DNA of 64,000 nucleotides from Pseudomonas sp. Bout1 (GTDB lineage Bacteria > Pseudomonadota > Gammaproteobacteria > Pseudomonadales > Pseudomonadaceae): assembly GCF_034314165.1 (NCBI RefSeq), contig NZ_JAVIWK010000001.1, forward strand, positions 6,339,001 to 6,403,000, given 5' to 3'. The notes beneath the pieces are model-generated. The model made no database searches and was not told the origin of the DNA. It saw only the letters and a list, made by a program, of their open reading frames with translations. Shown one piece after another: positions 30,993 through 42,261 of this stretch (its first letter is position 1; every line of letters starts with the position of its first letter). The position numbers and the translations under genes were made by a program.

Positions 30993-32310
30993 TTGTCTGC
31001 GCCCGCTGATGCTGGGCGCGCTGTTCCTGGGTACCGCCGCAGCTCACGCTGCGGTCCAACCGCTGGACAAGGTAGTGGCCATCGTCGATAACGACGTGAT
31101 CATGCAGAGCCAACTGGACCAACGGGTCAAGGAAGTTCAGCAAACCATCGCCAAGCGTGGCGGCGGCGTACCGCCTACCAGCGTGCTGGACCAGCAGGTG
31201 CTTGAGCGCCTGATCGTGGAAAACCTGCAACTGCAGATCGGCGATCGCTCCGGTATCCGTATCAGCGACGAAGAGTTGAACCAGGCTGTCGGCACCATTG
31301 CCCAGCGCAACAACATGAGTGTTGATCAGTTCCGCGCCGCCCTGGCCCACGACGGCCTGTCCTATGAGGACGCCCGTGACCAGATTCGCCGTGAAATGAT
31401 CATCAGCCGTGTGCGTCAGCGCCGCGTGGCCGAGCGGGTTCAGGTGTCCGAGCAGGAAGTGAAAAACTTCCTGGCCTCTGACCTTGGCAAAATGCAGCTT
31501 TCCGAAGAACTGCACCTGGCCAATATCCTGATTCCTACACCAGACAGCGCCAACGCTGAACAGCTCAATGCTGCAGCGGCGAAAACCCAGGCTGTGTATG
31601 ACCGTCTCAAGCAAGGTGCTGACTTTGCCCAGATGGCCATTGCGCAATCCGGCAGCGACAACGCCCTCGAAGGCGGTGACATGGGCTGGCGTAAAGCCGC
31701 GCAACTGCCGCCTCCGTTCGACCGCGAGCTGAGTTCGATGGAAGTGGGTGGCATCACCCAACCTGCCCGTACGCCAGGCGGCTTCATCATCCTCAAATTG
31801 CTCGGCAAACGTGGCGGCGAAGAAGCCCAGATGAAGGACGAAGTTCATGTTCGTCACATCCTGGTCAAGCCAAGCGAGATCCGCACCGAAGCCCAGACCA
31901 AGGAACTGGCCCAGAAGCTCTATGACCGCATCGAAGCGGGCGAAGACTTCGGCGAATTGGCGAAGAGCTACTCCGAAGACCCGGGTTCGGCACTTAACGG
32001 CGGCGACCTGAACTGGATCGACCCGAAAGCATTGGTTCCCGAGTTCCAGGAAGTCATGGCCAAGACGCCGCAAGGCGTACTGTCCAAGCCGTTCAAGACC
32101 CAATACGGCTGGCACGTACTCGAAGTCCTTGGCCGTCGCGCCACTGACAACACCAGCCAGGCTCGCGAGCAACAAGCGCTGACCGTACTGCGTAACCGCA
32201 AGTACGACGAAGAGCTGCAAACCTGGCTGCGTCAGATCCGTGACGAAGCCTACGTAGAGAACAAGCTTCCTGGCGCCGACCAAACAGGCACCGACCAGGC
32301 AGCGCAGTGA
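30967..32310 (+). CDS. surA: Periplasmic chaperone/peptidyl-prolyl isomerase SurA
   Basis: About 447 residues: signal peptide ([20 protein letters not shown], cleaved after AHA), N-terminal chaperone domain, two parvulin domains (about 175-275 and 285-385; second begins [12 protein letters not shown]) and a C-terminal helix. It escorts outer-membrane proteins including LptD. The GTG at 30967 is chosen because GAAGG lies five bases upstream; GTG 30973 and TTG 30955 are alternatives. The start overlaps lptD by 26 bases, giving tight coupling with its main client. Confidence 0.94.
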   Translation: MNVKTKLSDCLRPLMLGALFLGTAAAHAAVQPLDKVVAIVDNDVIMQSQLDQRVKEVQQTIAKRGGGVPPTSVLDQQVLERLIVENLQLQIGDRSGIRISDEELNQAVGTIAQRNNMSVDQFRAALAHDGLSYEDARDQIRREMIISRVRQRRVAERVQVSEQEVKNFLASDLGKMQLSEELHLANILIPTPDSANAEQLNAAAAKTQAVYDRLKQGADFAQMAIAQSGSDNALEGGDMGWRKAAQLPPPFDRELSSMEVGGITQPARTPGGFIILKLLGKRGGEEAQMKDEVHVRHILVKPSEIRTEAQTKELAQKLYDRIEAGEDFGELAKSYSEDPGSALNGGDLNWIDPKALVPEFQEVMAKTPQGVLSKPFKTQYGWHVLEVLGRRATDNTSQAREQQALTVLRNRKYDEELQTWLRQIRDEAYVENKLPGADQTGTDQAAQ

Positions 32311-33296
32311 AACCCAAGCGTTTCGCATTGACACCCGGCGAGCCGGCCGGCATTGGTCCTGACCTGTGCCTGCTGCTCGCCTCGCAGCCCCAGCCACACC
32401 CCCTGATCGCCATTACCAGCCGCGACCTGCTCCTGGAGCGGGCCGCGCAGTTGGGCGTGGCTGTCGACCTGCTGTCGGTGGGCCCGGGCAACTGGCCTGA
32501 TCTGCCGGCACGGGCCAACAGCCTGTACGTGTGGGACACCCCGCTGCAGGCCAAGGTCGTCACCGGGCAACTGAACAAGGCCAATGCGGCCTTCGTCCTG
32601 GAAACCCTCACGCGAGCCGGCCAAGGCTGCATCGACGGGGATTTCGCCGGGATGATCACCGCACCGGTGCACAAGGGCGTGATCAACGAATCGGGGATCG
32701 CCTTTTCCGGCCATACCGAATTCCTCGCCGAACTGACCCATACCGCACAAGTCGTGATGATGCTGGCAACCCGTGGCCTGCGAGTGGCCCTGGTGACCAC
32801 TCACCTGCCCCTGCGCGAGATTGCCGATGCCATTACCCCCGAGCGCCTGGAGCGTGTAACACGCATCCTGCACGCCGACCTGCAACAGAAATTCGGCATC
32901 GCCCAACCACGTATCCTGGTCTGCGGGCTCAACCCCCACGCCGGTGAAGGTGGCCACCTGGGCCATGAAGAAATCGACATCATCGAACCAACCCTGGAGC
33001 GTCTGCGCCTTGAAGGCATGGACCTGCGCGGCCCATTGCCTGCCGACACTCTGTTTACCCCCAAATATCTGGAGCACTGCGACGCAGTGCTGGCGATGTA
33101 CCATGACCAAGGGCTGCCTGTGCTGAAGTACAAAGGCTTCGGCGCCGCGGTCAACGTGACACTGGGCCTGCCGATCATCCGCACTTCCGTCGACCATGGC
33201 ACCGCCCTGGACCTGGCGGGCAGCGGCAAGATCGATACCGGCAGCCTGCACGTGGCCCTGGAAACCGCCTATCAGATGGCCGAGACCCGTATATGA
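32307..33296 (+). CDS. pdxA: 4-hydroxythreonine-4-phosphate dehydrogenase
   Basis: A 329-residue enzyme of pyridoxal phosphate synthesis. [20 protein letters not shown] opens the protein; the metal-binding His sites appear in [21 protein letters not shown] and [13 protein letters not shown]. The start is GTG at 32307, overlapping the surA stop (GTGA). The chain surA-pdxA-rsmA-apaG-apaH is a conserved gammaproteobacterial operon. Confidence 0.96.
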   Translation: MKPKRFALTPGEPAGIGPDLCLLLASQPQPHPLIAITSRDLLLERAAQLGVAVDLLSVGPGNWPDLPARANSLYVWDTPLQAKVVTGQLNKANAAFVLETLTRAGQGCIDGDFAGMITAPVHKGVINESGIAFSGHTEFLAELTHTAQVVMMLATRGLRVALVTTHLPLREIADAITPERLERVTRILHADLQQKFGIAQPRILVCGLNPHAGEGGHLGHEEIDIIEPTLERLRLEGMDLRGPLPADTLFTPKYLEHCDAVLAMYHDQGLPVLKYKGFGAAVNVTLGLPIIRTSVDHGTALDLAGSGKIDTGSLHVALETAYQMAETRI

Positions 33297-34105
33297 CCGA
33301 GCATTACCAACACCGGGCGCGCAAGCGTTTCGGGCAAAACTTCCTGCACGACGCTGGCGTGATCGATCGCATCCTGCGCTCCATCCACGCCAAATCCTCC
33401 GACCGCCTGCTGGAAATCGGCCCGGGCCAGGGCGCCCTGACCCAGGGCCTGCTGAACAGCGGCGGCCAGCTGGATGTGGTTGAGTTGGACAAGGACCTGA
33501 TCCCGATCCTCAACCAACAGTTCGCCGGCATGCCCAATTTCAACCTGCACCAGGGTGATGCGCTGAAGTTTGACTTCACCAGCCTCAATGCGGCGCCCAA
33601 CAGCCTGCGGGTGGTCGGCAACCTGCCGTACAACATCTCCACCCCGCTGATTTTTCACCTGCTGAACAACGCCGGCATCATCCGCGACATGCACTTCATG
33701 CTGCAAAAAGAAGTGGTCGAGCGCCTGGCTGCCGGCCCTGGTGGCGGTGACTGGGGCCGCTTGTCGATCATGGTTCAGTACCATTGTCGTGTAGAGCACT
33801 TGTTCAACGTCGGCCCGGGCGCGTTCAACCCGCCGCCAAAAGTCGACTCTGCCATTGTGCGCCTGGTGCCTCACGCGGTGTTGCCGCACCCCGCCAAAGA
33901 CCACAAGCTGCTTGAGCGGGTGGTACGCGAAGCGTTCAACCAACGCCGCAAGACCCTGCGCAATACGCTGAAGGCTCTGCTCAGTAACGCTGAAATCGAA
34001 GCCGCCGGCGTCGACGGCAGCTTGCGCCCCGAGCAGTTGGACCTGGCCGCCTTCGTACGCCTGGCTGACCAGCTCGCCATTCAGCCTGCGCCTGCGGCCG
34101 AATAA
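33293..34105 (+). CDS. rsmA: 16S rRNA dimethyladenosine transferase
   Basis: A 270-residue methyltransferase (KsgA) that dimethylates the two adjacent adenines in helix 45 of 16S r[17 protein letters not shown] is the N-terminal signature, [14 protein letters not shown] the SAM loop and [13 protein letters not shown] the catalytic NLPY motif. Its ATG overlaps the pdxA stop by four bases. A REPIN-like repeat follows. Confidence 0.97.
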   Translation: MTEHYQHRARKRFGQNFLHDAGVIDRILRSIHAKSSDRLLEIGPGQGALTQGLLNSGGQLDVVELDKDLIPILNQQFAGMPNFNLHQGDALKFDFTSLNAAPNSLRVVGNLPYNISTPLIFHLLNNAGIIRDMHFMLQKEVVERLAAGPGGGDWGRLSIMVQYHCRVEHLFNVGPGAFNPPPKVDSAIVRLVPHAVLPHPAKDHKLLERVVREAFNQRRKTLRNTLKALLSNAEIEAAGVDGSLRPEQLDLAAFVRLADQLAIQPAPAAE

Positions 34106-34108
34106 AGA

Positions 34109-34173
34109 GTGGGAGCCGGCTTGCCGGCGATGGCGCACTCACGATCGCCATCGCTGGCAAGCCAGCGCCTACG
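34109..34173. repeat. Shortened, degenerate REPIN-like repeat
   Basis: GTGGGAGCCGGCTTGCCGGC plus GATGGCG, then a short loop and CGCCATCGCTGGCAAGCCAG with a final CGCCTACGGG in place of CTCCCACA. The right end has diverged from the family consensus. It lies between rsmA and apaG. Confidence 0.78.
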
Positions 34174-34229
34174 GGCCTAGACTGACCGGCATCCGCTGTT
34201 CCCCCGCTTTTGCTTTTAAGGCCTCTTGC

Positions 34230-34610
34230 ATGTCCGATCCTCGTTATCAGATCGACGTCAGCGTCGTCACCCGCTTTCTGGCGGAACAATCGCAACCCGA
34301 GCAGAACCGCTTTGCGTTCGCCTACACCATTACCGTGCAAAACAACGGCGAGCTGCCAGCCAAGCTGCTGTCGCGCCACTGGGTCATCACCGACGGTGAC
34401 GGCCAGGTGGAGGAAGTGCGCGGCGCCGGCGTAGTCGGCCAACAGCCGCTGATCGCCCCCGGCAAGAGCCACACCTACAGCAGCGGCACCGTCATGACCT
34501 CCCGCGTAGGCAACATGCAGGGTAGCTACCAGATGCTCGCCGACGACGGCAAACACTTCGACGCCGTCATCGCGCCGTTCCGCCTGGCGGTGCCCGGGGC
34601 CCTGCACTGA
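34230..34610 (+). CDS. apaG: ApaG domain protein (Co2+/Mg2+ efflux-associated)
   Basis: A 126-residue fibronectin-III-like beta-sandwich protein. It begins [20 protein letters not shown] and contains [31 protein letters not shown] and [18 protein letters not shown], all family features. The biochemical function is unresolved; mutants affect metal tolerance in enterics. Its stop overlaps the apaH start by one base. Confidence 0.94.
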   Translation: MSDPRYQIDVSVVTRFLAEQSQPEQNRFAFAYTITVQNNGELPAKLLSRHWVITDGDGQVEEVRGAGVVGQQPLIAPGKSHTYSSGTVMTSRVGNMQGSYQMLADDGKHFDAVIAPFRLAVPGALH

Positions 34611-35458
34611 TGGCGACGTATGCTGTCGGCGACCTGCAAGGTTGCCTGGAGCCGCTCAAATGCCTGCTCGACCGCGTGGCCTTCGACCCTGCCAAGGATC
34701 GCCTGTGGCTCGTCGGCGACCTGGTCAACCGCGGCCCGCAATCCCTGCAAACCCTGCGCTTCCTTTATGGCATGCGCGATTCCCTGGTGTGCGTGCTGGG
34801 CAACCACGACCTGCACCTGCTGGCCGCCGGCAACAACATCGAGCGCCTGAAAAAAGGCGACACCCTGCGGGAAATCCTCGAGGCGCCAGACCGCGCCGAG
34901 TTGCTTGACTGGCTACGTCGGCAAAAAATCATGCATTACGACGAGAGCCGTAACATCGCACTGGTGCATGCCGGGATTCCACCCCAGTGGACGCTGAAAA
35001 AAGCCCTCAAGTGTGCAGGCGAAGTCGAGACCGCCCTGGCCGACGACAACCTGTACACGGCTTACCTGGATGGCATGTACGGCAACGACCCTGTGAAGTG
35101 GGACAACGAACTCACCGGCGTCGCCCGCCTGCGGGTGATCACCAACTACTTCACCCGCATGCGTTTCTGCACCGCCGAAGGCAAGCTGGACCTCAAGAGC
35201 AAGGAAGGCGCCGACACCGCCCTGCCCGGCTACAAGCCCTGGTTCGCCCACAAGGAGCGCAAGACCCGTGAGACGAAGATCATCTTCGGCCACTGGGCAG
35301 CCCTGGAAGGCAAATGTGATGAACCCGGTGTATTCGCCCTCGACACCGGCTGCGTGTGGGGCGGCGCCATGACCCTGATGAACATCGACACCGGCGAGCG
35401 CTCAAGCTGCCAGTGCGAATCTCCCGCCACCACGACACTGCCGGCCGCCAAGCCCTAG
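34610..35458 (+). CDS. apaH: Diadenosine tetraphosphatase (symmetrical)
   Basis: A 282-residue calcineurin-like phosphoesterase splitting Ap4A into two ADP. Metal motifs: [26 protein letters not shown] and [20 protein letters not shown] supplies a later His. Cytoplasmic. It starts within the apaG stop (TGATG) and precedes glpE by nine bases. Confidence 0.96.
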   Translation: MATYAVGDLQGCLEPLKCLLDRVAFDPAKDRLWLVGDLVNRGPQSLQTLRFLYGMRDSLVCVLGNHDLHLLAAGNNIERLKKGDTLREILEAPDRAELLDWLRRQKIMHYDESRNIALVHAGIPPQWTLKKALKCAGEVETALADDNLYTAYLDGMYGNDPVKWDNELTGVARLRVITNYFTRMRFCTAEGKLDLKSKEGADTALPGYKPWFAHKERKTRETKIIFGHWAALEGKCDEPGVFALDTGCVWGGAMTLMNIDTGERSSCQCESPATTTLPAAKP

Positions 35459-35467
35459 GAGCCCGCC

Positions 35468-35797
35468 ATGACTGAATTCAAACGTATCCCTCCCGAACAA
35501 GCCCAGGCCCTGCGCGAGCAAGGCGCGGTGGTGGTCGACATCCGCGACCAACCGACCTACAGCGCAGGCCACATCAGTGGCGCCCGGCACCTGGACAACC
35601 ACAGCATCGCCGATTTCATCCGCGCCGCCGACCTCGACGCACCGGTAATCGTGGCGTGCTACCACGGCAACTCCAGCCAAAGCGCAGCGGCCTATCTGAT
35701 CAGCCAGGGCTTCTCTGACGTCTATAGCCTCGACGGTGGCTTTGAGCTATGGCGTACGACGTATCCGGCAGAAATTGCCGCAGGCGACGCGCAATAA
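35468..35797 (+). CDS. glpE: Thiosulfate sulfurtransferase GlpE
   Basis: Single-domain rhodanese of 109 residues. The active-site loop CYHGNSS with its persulfide-forming Cys is in [38 protein letters not shown] is the N-terminal rhodanese motif. Probably co-transcribed with apaH, whose stop is nine bases upstream. Confidence 0.93.
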   Translation: MTEFKRIPPEQAQALREQGAVVVDIRDQPTYSAGHISGARHLDNHSIADFIRAADLDAPVIVACYHGNSSQSAAAYLISQGFSDVYSLDGGFELWRTTYPAEIAAGDAQ

Positions 35798-35885
35798 TTT
35801 TTTTCAAACCCCGCTACCCCGCGTGACGCTTGGCTTCGCACCGTTTCTGACGAACGGCGCGACCAAACTAATTACGTATCGCGCC

Positions 35886-35914
35886 TTGACCTCCCGGATT
35901 CCGAACTATCCTTA
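35886..35914 (+). promoter_or_regulatory. Weak candidate promoter upstream of prkA
   Basis: The 285-base gap between glpE and prkA contains TTGACC (35886-35891), then CTATCCTTA (35906-35914), with a 15-base spacer to TATCCT, shorter than ideal for sigma70. CTAtcct resembles RpoS -10 elements, and the prkA block is stationary-phase controlled in relatives. No other structure is clear in the gap. Confidence 0.3.
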
Positions 35915-36082
35915 AGCGCAGGCCATCCAAAACAGGGGAGAGCCGGTACACCGGCGTGCGGGTCATCGGTAGCGTTTCAGGGTGTTCTGGGGGGAAAACG
36001 GCCATTGGTGTCCACCAATGACTGCCAGCATCGACTGATTGATCCGGCGTCGGCTCCACGTATCGAGCGAGGTGACGACGTC

Positions 36083-38005
36083 ATGAGTATTTTTAGCCAC
36101 TTCCAACAACGCTTCGAGTCCACCCGCCAGGAAGAGCTCTCGCTTCAGGAGTATCTCGAACTGTGCAAAAAGGACCGCAGCGCCTACGCGTCTGCCGCTG
36201 AACGCCTGCTGCTGGCGATCGGCGAGCCGGAGCTGGTAGACACCGCGGCGAATTCTCGCCTGTCGCGAATATTCTCCAACAAGGTGATCCGCCGCTACCC
36301 GGCCTTTGAAGACTTCCATGGCATGGAAGAATGCATTGACCAGATCGTCTCGTATTTCCGCCATGCCGCCCAAGGCCTGGAAGAGAAGAAACAAATCCTC
36401 TACCTGCTCGGTCCCGTCGGTGGCGGCAAGTCGTCCCTGGCCGAGAAACTCAAACAACTGATCGAGAAGGTGCCGTTCTACGCCATCAAGGGCTCGCCGG
36501 TGTTCGAATCGCCTCTGGGGCTGTTCAACGCCACGGAAGACGGTGCGATCCTGGAAGAAGACTTCGGCATCCCTCGCCGCTACCTCAACACCATCATGTC
36601 GCCCTGGGCCACCAAGCGCCTGGCCGAGTTCGGCGGCGACATCAGCCAGTTCCGGGTGGTGAAGCTCTATCCGTCGATCCTCAACCAGATCGCCGTGGCC
36701 AAGACCGAACCGGGTGACGAGAACAACCAGGACATCTCGGCGCTGGTGGGCAAGGTTGATATCCGCAAGCTCGAAGAATTCCCGCAGAACGACGCCGACG
36801 CCTATAGCTACTCGGGCGCACTGTGCCGGGCCAACCAGGGCCTGATGGAGTTCGTGGAGATGTTCAAGGCGCCGATCAAGGTGCTGCACCCACTGCTCAC
36901 CGCCACCCAGGAAGGCAACTACAACAGTACCGAAGGCCTGGGGGCGATTCCGTTTACCGGGATCCTGCTGGCCCACTCCAACGAATCGGAGTGGCACACC
37001 TTCCGCAACAACAAGAACAACGAAGCTTTCATCGACCGGATCTACATCGTCAAGGTGCCGTACTGCCTGCGAGTCAGCGATGAAATCAAGATTTACGACA
37101 AGCTGCTGTTCAACAGCTCCCTGGCCAAGGCCCATTGCGCTCCCGATACCCTGAAGATGCTGGCCCAGTTCACCGTGCTGTCGCGCCTCAAGGAGCCAGA
37201 AAACTCCAACATCTACTCGAAAATGCGCGTATACGACGGCGAAAACCTCAAGGACACCGACCCGAAAGCCAAGTCGATCCAGGAATACCGCGACACCGCG
37301 GGCGTGGACGAGGGCATGAACGGCCTGTCGACGCGCTTTGCGTTCAAGATCCTGTCTAAGGTCTTTAACTTCGACCCGCACGAAATCGCCGCCAACCCGG
37401 TGCACCTGCTCTACGTGCTGGAACAACAGATCGAACAGGAGCAATTCCAGGCCGAGACCCGCGAGCGCTATCTGCGCTTCCTCAAGGAATACTTGGCACC
37501 GCGCTACATCGAGTTCATCGGCAAGGAAATTCAGACCGCGTACCTGGAGTCTTACAGCGAATACGGCCAGAACATATTCGACCGCTACGTGCTGTACGCA
37601 GACTTCTGGATTCAGGACCAGGAATACCGCGACCCGGAAACCGGCGAAATCCTCAACCGCGTGGCCCTCAACGAGGAACTGGAAAAGATCGAAAAACCCG
37701 CCGGCATCAGCAATCCGAAGGATTTCCGCAACGAAATCGTCAACTTCGTGCTGCGCGCCCGGGCCAACAACAACGGCAAGAACCCTACCTGGCTCAGCTA
37801 CGAGAAGCTGCGGGTGGTCATCGAGAAGAAAATGTTCTCCAACACCGAGGATCTGCTGCCGGTCATCAGCTTCAACGCCAAGGCCAGCAAGGAGGACCAA
37901 CAAAAACACAACGACTTCGTTACTCGAATGGTCGAGCGCGGCTACACCGACAAACAAGTACGACTGCTCTCCGAGTGGTACCTGCGGGTGCGCAAATCGC
38001 AGTAA
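36083..38005 (+). CDS. prkA: PrkA family serine protein kinase (YeaG)
   Basis: A 640-residue AAA-type protein with kinase activity reported for the family. The ATG at 36083 (MSIFSHFQQRFESTRQEELS) is the conserved start; the frame extends 26 codons further upstream without family similarity. Walker A is LLGPVGGGKSSLAEKL near residue 110. The C-terminal third is the PrkA kinase-like domain. It heads the prkA-yeaH-spoVR cluster linked to starvation and nitrogen stress. An unusual hairpin follows the stop. Confidence 0.94.
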   Translation: MSIFSHFQQRFESTRQEELSLQEYLELCKKDRSAYASAAERLLLAIGEPELVDTAANSRLSRIFSNKVIRRYPAFEDFHGMEECIDQIVSYFRHAAQGLEEKKQILYLLGPVGGGKSSLAEKLKQLIEKVPFYAIKGSPVFESPLGLFNATEDGAILEEDFGIPRRYLNTIMSPWATKRLAEFGGDISQFRVVKLYPSILNQIAVAKTEPGDENNQDISALVGKVDIRKLEEFPQNDADAYSYSGALCRANQGLMEFVEMFKAPIKVLHPLLTATQEGNYNSTEGLGAIPFTGILLAHSNESEWHTFRNNKNNEAFIDRIYIVKVPYCLRVSDEIKIYDKLLFNSSLAKAHCAPDTLKMLAQFTVLSRLKEPENSNIYSKMRVYDGENLKDTDPKAKSIQEYRDTAGVDEGMNGLSTRFAFKILSKVFNFDPHEIAANPVHLLYVLEQQIEQEQFQAETRERYLRFLKEYLAPRYIEFIGKEIQTAYLESYSEYGQNIFDRYVLYADFWIQDQEYRDPETGEILNRVALNEELEKIEKPAGISNPKDFRNEIVNFVLRARANNNGKNPTWLSYEKLRVVIEKKMFSNTEDLLPVISFNAKASKEDQQKHNDFVTRMVERGYTDKQVRLLSEWYLRVRKSQ

Positions 38006-38024
38006 GGCAGCGACAGGCGTGAAA

Positions 38025-38057
38025 TGCCAGGCTCCCGGCACACCGGCTAGCCTGGCA
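38025..38057 (+). repeat. Strong hairpin in the prkA-yeaH spacer
   Basis: TGCCAGGCT (38025-38033) pairs with AGCCTGGCA (38049-38057), and the interior CCGG-CACA-CCGG can extend the stem. No T-run follows, so it is better explained as an RNA-stabilising or processing structure than as a terminator. Confidence 0.6.
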
Positions 38058-38074
38058 GTCGACCGCTTGTCTCT

Positions 38075-38101
38075 AAGCTTCCAGCTCGCGGCTTGAAGCT
38101 T
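38075..38101. repeat. Imperfect AAGCTT inverted repeat
   Basis: AAGCTTCCAGC and GCTTGAAGCTT flank TCGCG in the prkA-yeaH spacer, close to the yeaH ribosome binding site. It resembles AAGCTT-rich short repeats common in Pseudomonas intergenic DNA. Function unknown. Confidence 0.45.
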
Positions 38102-38131
38102 GTAACGTGAAGCTGCCCGGAGGGCTCCTAC

Positions 38132-39403
38132 ATGAGCTATGTGATCGACCGACGTCTTAATGGCAAGAACAAGAGCACGGTAAACCGCCAGCGTTTCCTG
38201 CGGCGTTACCGTGACCACATCAAAAAGGCCGTCGAGGAGGCCGTCAGCCGTCGCTCCATCACCGACATGGAGCATGGCGAACAGATCAGCATTCCCGGAC
38301 GCGACATCGATGAACCCGTGTTGCACCACGGCCGCGGCGGCAAACAGACCGTCGTGCATCCCGGCAACAAGGAATTCACCAGCGGCGAACACATCCAGCG
38401 CCCTCAGGGCGGTGCGGGCGGCAAAGGCCCGGGCAAGGCCGGCAACTCTGGCGAAGGCATGGACGAGTTCGTGTTCCAGATTACCCAGGAAGAATTCCTC
38501 GAATTCATGTTCGAAGACCTGGAACTGCCCAACCTGGTCAAACGCAACCTGACCGGTACCGACACCTTCAAGACTGTGCGCGCCGGGATCAGCAACGAAG
38601 GCAACCCGTCACGGATCAACATCATCCGCACCCTGCGTTCGGCTCATGCGCGGCGTATCGCGCTGTCTGGCAGCAGCCGGGCAAAATTGCGGGACGCCAA
38701 GGCTGAACTGGAGCGCCTGAAACGCGAAGAGCCAGACAACTTCGGCGATATTCAGGAAATCGAAGCCGAAATCGCCAAACTCAGTGCGCGAATTCACCGC
38801 GTGCCGTTTCTCGATACCTTTGACCTGAAGTACAACCTGCTGGTCAAGCAACCCAACCCCAGCTCCAAGGCCGTGATGTTCTGCCTGATGGACGTGTCCG
38901 GCTCCATGACCCAGGCAACCAAGGACATCGCCAAGCGTTTCTTCATCCTGCTGTACCTGTTTCTCAAACGTAACTACGACAAGATCGATGTGGTGTTCAT
39001 CCGCCATCACACCAGCGCCCGGGAAGTCGATGAAGAGGAGTTCTTCTATTCGCGGGAAACCGGCGGCACCATCGTCTCCAGCGCATTGAAGCTGATGCAG
39101 GAAATCATGGCCGAGCGTTATCCGGCCAACGAGTGGAATATCTACGCCGCCCAGGCCTCCGACGGCGACAACTGGAACGACGACTCGCCCATCTGCCGCG
39201 ACATCCTGATCAACCAGATCATGCCGTTCGTGCAGTACTACACCTACGTCGAAATCACCCCGCGCGAGCATCAGGCACTGTGGTTTGAATACGAGCGCAT
39301 CAGCGAAGCCTTTGCTGACACCTTCGCCCAGCAACAATTGGTCTCGGCCGGCGATATCTATCCGGTCTTCCGTGAACTCTTCCAGCGCAGGTTAGTGACA
39401 TGA
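38132..39403 (+). CDS. yeaH: YeaH/YhbH family (DUF444) protein
   Basis: A 423-residue protein of the DUF444 family, always found with PrkA and SpoVR. N-terminal basic region ([20 protein letters not shown]), a Gly-rich linker near residues 90-108, and a von Willebrand A-like domain with the metal-site motif [14 protein letters not shown] near residue 252. CGGAGGG precedes the ATG at 38132. Its stop overlaps the spoVR start (ATGA). Molecular role unknown. Confidence 0.92.
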   Translation: MSYVIDRRLNGKNKSTVNRQRFLRRYRDHIKKAVEEAVSRRSITDMEHGEQISIPGRDIDEPVLHHGRGGKQTVVHPGNKEFTSGEHIQRPQGGAGGKGPGKAGNSGEGMDEFVFQITQEEFLEFMFEDLELPNLVKRNLTGTDTFKTVRAGISNEGNPSRINIIRTLRSAHARRIALSGSSRAKLRDAKAELERLKREEPDNFGDIQEIEAEIAKLSARIHRVPFLDTFDLKYNLLVKQPNPSSKAVMFCLMDVSGSMTQATKDIAKRFFILLYLFLKRNYDKIDVVFIRHHTSAREVDEEEFFYSRETGGTIVSSALKLMQEIMAERYPANEWNIYAAQASDGDNWNDDSPICRDILINQIMPFVQYYTYVEITPREHQALWFEYERISEAFADTFAQQQLVSAGDIYPVFRELFQRRLVT

Positions 39404-40962
39404 CCGCCAAAGAGCATAAGCGCCAACCCCTGTCCACGGGGTCCGAATGGACCTTCGAACTCATCCAGGCCTATGACCGGGAAATCAGCCGCATCGCGGC
39501 GGGTTATGCCCTGGATACCTACCCCAACCAGATCGAAGTGATCACCGCCGAACAGATGATGGACGCCTATGCGTCCGTGGGCATGCCCCTGGGCTATCAC
39601 CACTGGTCCTACGGCAAACACTTCCTCAGCACTGAAAAATCCTACACGCGCGGGCAGATGGGCCTGGCCTACGAAATCGTCATCAACTCCGACCCGTGCA
39701 TTGCCTACCTGATGGAAGAAAACACCATCTGCATGCAAGCACTGGTGGTGGCCCACGCGTGCTACGGGCATAACAGCTTCTTCAAGGGCAACTACCTGTT
39801 CCGTACCTGGACCGATGCCAGTTCGATCATCGACTACCTGGTGTTCGCCAAGCAGTACATCATGCAATGCGAGGAGCGCCATGGCATCGATGCGGTGGAA
39901 GACTTGCTCGACTCCTGCCATGCGCTGATGAACTACGGTGTGGACCGCTACAAACGCCCCTACCCGATTTCCGCCGAAGAAGAACGGCTGCGCCAGAAGG
40001 ACCGTGAAGAGCACCTGCAAAAACAGATCAACGACCTGTGGCGCACCATTCCCAAGCGCGCCGGCAAGAACAGCGACAAGGACAATGCGCGCTTTCCCGC
40101 CGAACCTCAGGAAAACATCCTGTATTTCATCGAAAAACACGCACCGCTGCTGGAGCCCTGGCAGCGCGAAATCGTGCGGATCGTGCGCAAGATTGCCCAG
40201 TACTTCTACCCACAACGCCAGACCCAGGTTATGAACGAAGGCTGGGCCACGTTCTGGCATTACACCCTGATGAACGACCTTTACGATGAAGGCCTGGTGA
40301 CCGATGGCTTCATGATGGAGTTCCTGACGTCCCACACCAGCGTGGTCTACCAGCCGGGTTTCGACAGCCCTTACTACAGCGGCATCAACCCGTATGCACT
40401 GGGCTTTGCCATGTACCGGGATATCCGGCGCATGTGCGAGCACCCAACCGAAGAAGACCGCCGCTGGTTCCCGGACATTGCCGGCAGCGATTGGCTGTCG
40501 ACCATCAAGTTCGCCATGAGCAGCTTCAAGGATGAGAGCTTCATCCTGCAGTACCTGTCGCCTCAGGTCATTCGTGACCTCAAGCTGTTCAGCATCATGG
40601 ATGATGACTTGAAGGACGATCTGCTGGTGCCCGCCATTCATGACGAACCGGGCTACCGTACGATCCGCGAAACCCTCGCGGCGCAGTACAACCTGGGCAA
40701 CCGCGAACCCAACGTGCAGATCTACAGCATCGACGTACGCGGCGATCGCTCGCTGACCCTGCGCCACCAGCAACACGACCGCAAACCGCTGGGCGAGTCC
40801 ACTGACGAAGTCCTCAAGCACCTGCACCGTTTGTGGGGGTTCGATATTCACCTGGAAACGCTGCAAGGCGACCAGGTGATGAAAACCCACCATGTTCCGC
40901 CTCGCACCGAACACAGCGACAACGATTACGGGCGCCTCGACCTGGCCGTCGTGCATCTGTGA
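39400..40962 (+). CDS. spoVR: SpoVR family protein
   Basis: A 520-residue protein of the SpoVR/YcgB family, named for a B. subtilis cortex protein but widespread in non-sporulating bacteria. Conserved stretches include [20 protein letters not shown] and [12 protein letters not shown]. It forms the third member of the prkA-yeaH-spoVR set, coupled to yeaH by a four-base overlap. A long hairpin with T-tract follows the stop. Confidence 0.93.
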   Translation: MTAKEHKRQPLSTGSEWTFELIQAYDREISRIAAGYALDTYPNQIEVITAEQMMDAYASVGMPLGYHHWSYGKHFLSTEKSYTRGQMGLAYEIVINSDPCIAYLMEENTICMQALVVAHACYGHNSFFKGNYLFRTWTDASSIIDYLVFAKQYIMQCEERHGIDAVEDLLDSCHALMNYGVDRYKRPYPISAEEERLRQKDREEHLQKQINDLWRTIPKRAGKNSDKDNARFPAEPQENILYFIEKHAPLLEPWQREIVRIVRKIAQYFYPQRQTQVMNEGWATFWHYTLMNDLYDEGLVTDGFMMEFLTSHTSVVYQPGFDSPYYSGINPYALGFAMYRDIRRMCEHPTEEDRRWFPDIAGSDWLSTIKFAMSSFKDESFILQYLSPQVIRDLKLFSIMDDDLKDDLLVPAIHDEPGYRTIRETLAAQYNLGNREPNVQIYSIDVRGDRSLTLRHQQHDRKPLGESTDEVLKHLHRLWGFDIHLETLQGDQVMKTHHVPPRTEHSDNDYGRLDLAVVHL

Positions 40963-40968
40963 AACGGC

Positions 40969-41024
40969 AAAGCCTCCATTGGCGGGCCACAGGCGTTATC
41001 CTGTGCCGCTAATGGAGGCTTTTT
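40969..41024 (+). terminator. spoVR terminator hairpin that contains the cca ribosome binding site
   Basis: AAAGCCTCCATT (40969-40980) pairs with AATGGAGGCTTT (41011-41022). The stem continues inside with GCGG/CCGC and CACAGG/CCTGTG around a six-base loop, giving about 23 pairs with a two-base bulge, then five T. The GGAGG at 41014-41018 in the 3' arm is the only ribosome binding site for the cca ATG at 41026. Confidence 0.85.
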
Positions 41025-41025
41025 C

Positions 41026-42261
41026 ATGCAAATCTACAAAGTCGGCGGTGCGGTACGCGATCGCCTGCTGGGCATTGACGTTACCGATGTCGACCGCGTC
41101 GTAGTCGGCGCTACCACTGAAGAAATGCTCGCTCTGGGCTATAAGCCCGTGGGCTCGGACTTCCCGGTATTCCTTGACCCAAAAAACGGCGACGAGTACG
41201 CCCTTGCTCGCACGGAACGCAAGAGCGGCCGGGGTTATGGCGGCTTCGTTTTTCATGCCAGCCCCGAAGTCACACTGGAAGAAGACCTTATCCGCCGTGA
41301 CCTGACCATCAATGCGATGGCTGAAGACGACGACGGTAATTTGACCGATCCGTATCATGGCCAGCAAGATTTGAAAGCACGAGTTTTGCGCCATGTTTCC
41401 CCCGCATTCGCCGAAGATCCTCTCCGGGTGCTGCGCGTTGCGCGCTTCGCCGCACGCTATGCCAACCTCGGTTTCAGTGTTGCGCCAGAAACCCTGGAGT
41501 TGATGCGCGAACTCAGCGATTCCGGCGAACTGGAAGCGCTGACGCCTGAGCGCAGCTGGAAAGAAATTTCCCGCGCGCTCATGGAAAATCAGCCACAAGT
41601 ATTTATCCAGGTGCTGCGTGATTGCGGCGCACTGAAAACCCTGATGCCGGAAATCGACGCCTTGTTCGGCGTGCCGCAACCTGAAGCCCATCACCCCGAG
41701 ATTGATACCGGCGTGCACACCTTGAGCGTGCTGGAACAAGCGGCCATCCATTCCCAACCGCTGACTGTGCGCTGGGCTTGCCTGCTGCACGACCTGGGCA
41801 AAGGGCTGACGCCTGTGGATAAGTTGCCGCAGCACATTGCTCACGAGCAACGCGGTTTGAAGCTGATCAAAGCGGTGAACGAGCGCTTCAAGGTGCCAAG
41901 GGATTGCCAGGAACTGGCGTTACTGGTGGGCGAATATCACACCCATGGCCATCGTGCGCTGGAGCTGAGACCCTCGACTTTGCTGGAGTTACTGCAAAGC
42001 TTTGACGTCTACCGTCGCCCGCAGCGCTTTGAGGAATTTGTAGTGGCGTGCGAAATGGACGCCCGCGGCCGCAAGGGCCTTGAGCAGAGAAGTTATCCAC
42101 AGGCGGATTATTTGCGCGGCGCGGCGCTGGCTGCCAGAGGTGTGGCCGTCGCCCCACTGCTGGAACAAGGTTTCAAAGGCCCCGAGCTGGGTGAAGCGCT
42201 GAAACGTGAACGGCTCAAGGCGCTGAAAGCTTACAAGAGCGCATCCGGCGTTAATGGCTGA
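41026..42261 (+). CDS. cca: CCA-adding tRNA nucleotidyltransferase
   Basis: A 411-residue class II enzyme adding or repairing tRNA 3' [23 protein letters not shown] is the nucleotidyltransferase signature, with [10 protein letters not shown]; an HD phosphohydrolase domain follows ([23 protein letters not shown] near residues 225-265), as in E. coli-type bifunctional enzymes. The start sits immediately after a terminator-like hairpin. The 3' end overlaps the convergent folK by 31 bases. Confidence 0.95.
   Translation: MQIYKVGGAVRDRLLGIDVTDVDRVVVGATTEEMLALGYKPVGSDFPVFLDPKNGDEYALARTERKSGRGYGGFVFHASPEVTLEEDLIRRDLTINAMAEDDDGNLTDPYHGQQDLKARVLRHVSPAFAEDPLRVLRVARFAARYANLGFSVAPETLELMRELSDSGELEALTPERSWKEISRALMENQPQVFIQVLRDCGALKTLMPEIDALFGVPQPEAHHPEIDTGVHTLSVLEQAAIHSQPLTVRWACLLHDLGKGLTPVDKLPQHIAHEQRGLKLIKAVNERFKVPRDCQELALLVGEYHTHGHRALELRPSTLLELLQSFDVYRRPQRFEEFVVACEMDARGRKGLEQRSYPQADYLRGAALAARGVAVAPLLEQGFKGPELGEALKRERLKALKAYKSASGVNG

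Noticed and set aside
35963..38392. 809-codon open frame antisense to prkA/yeaH
   Set aside because: Shadow of PrkA and YeaH, which match their families over full length.
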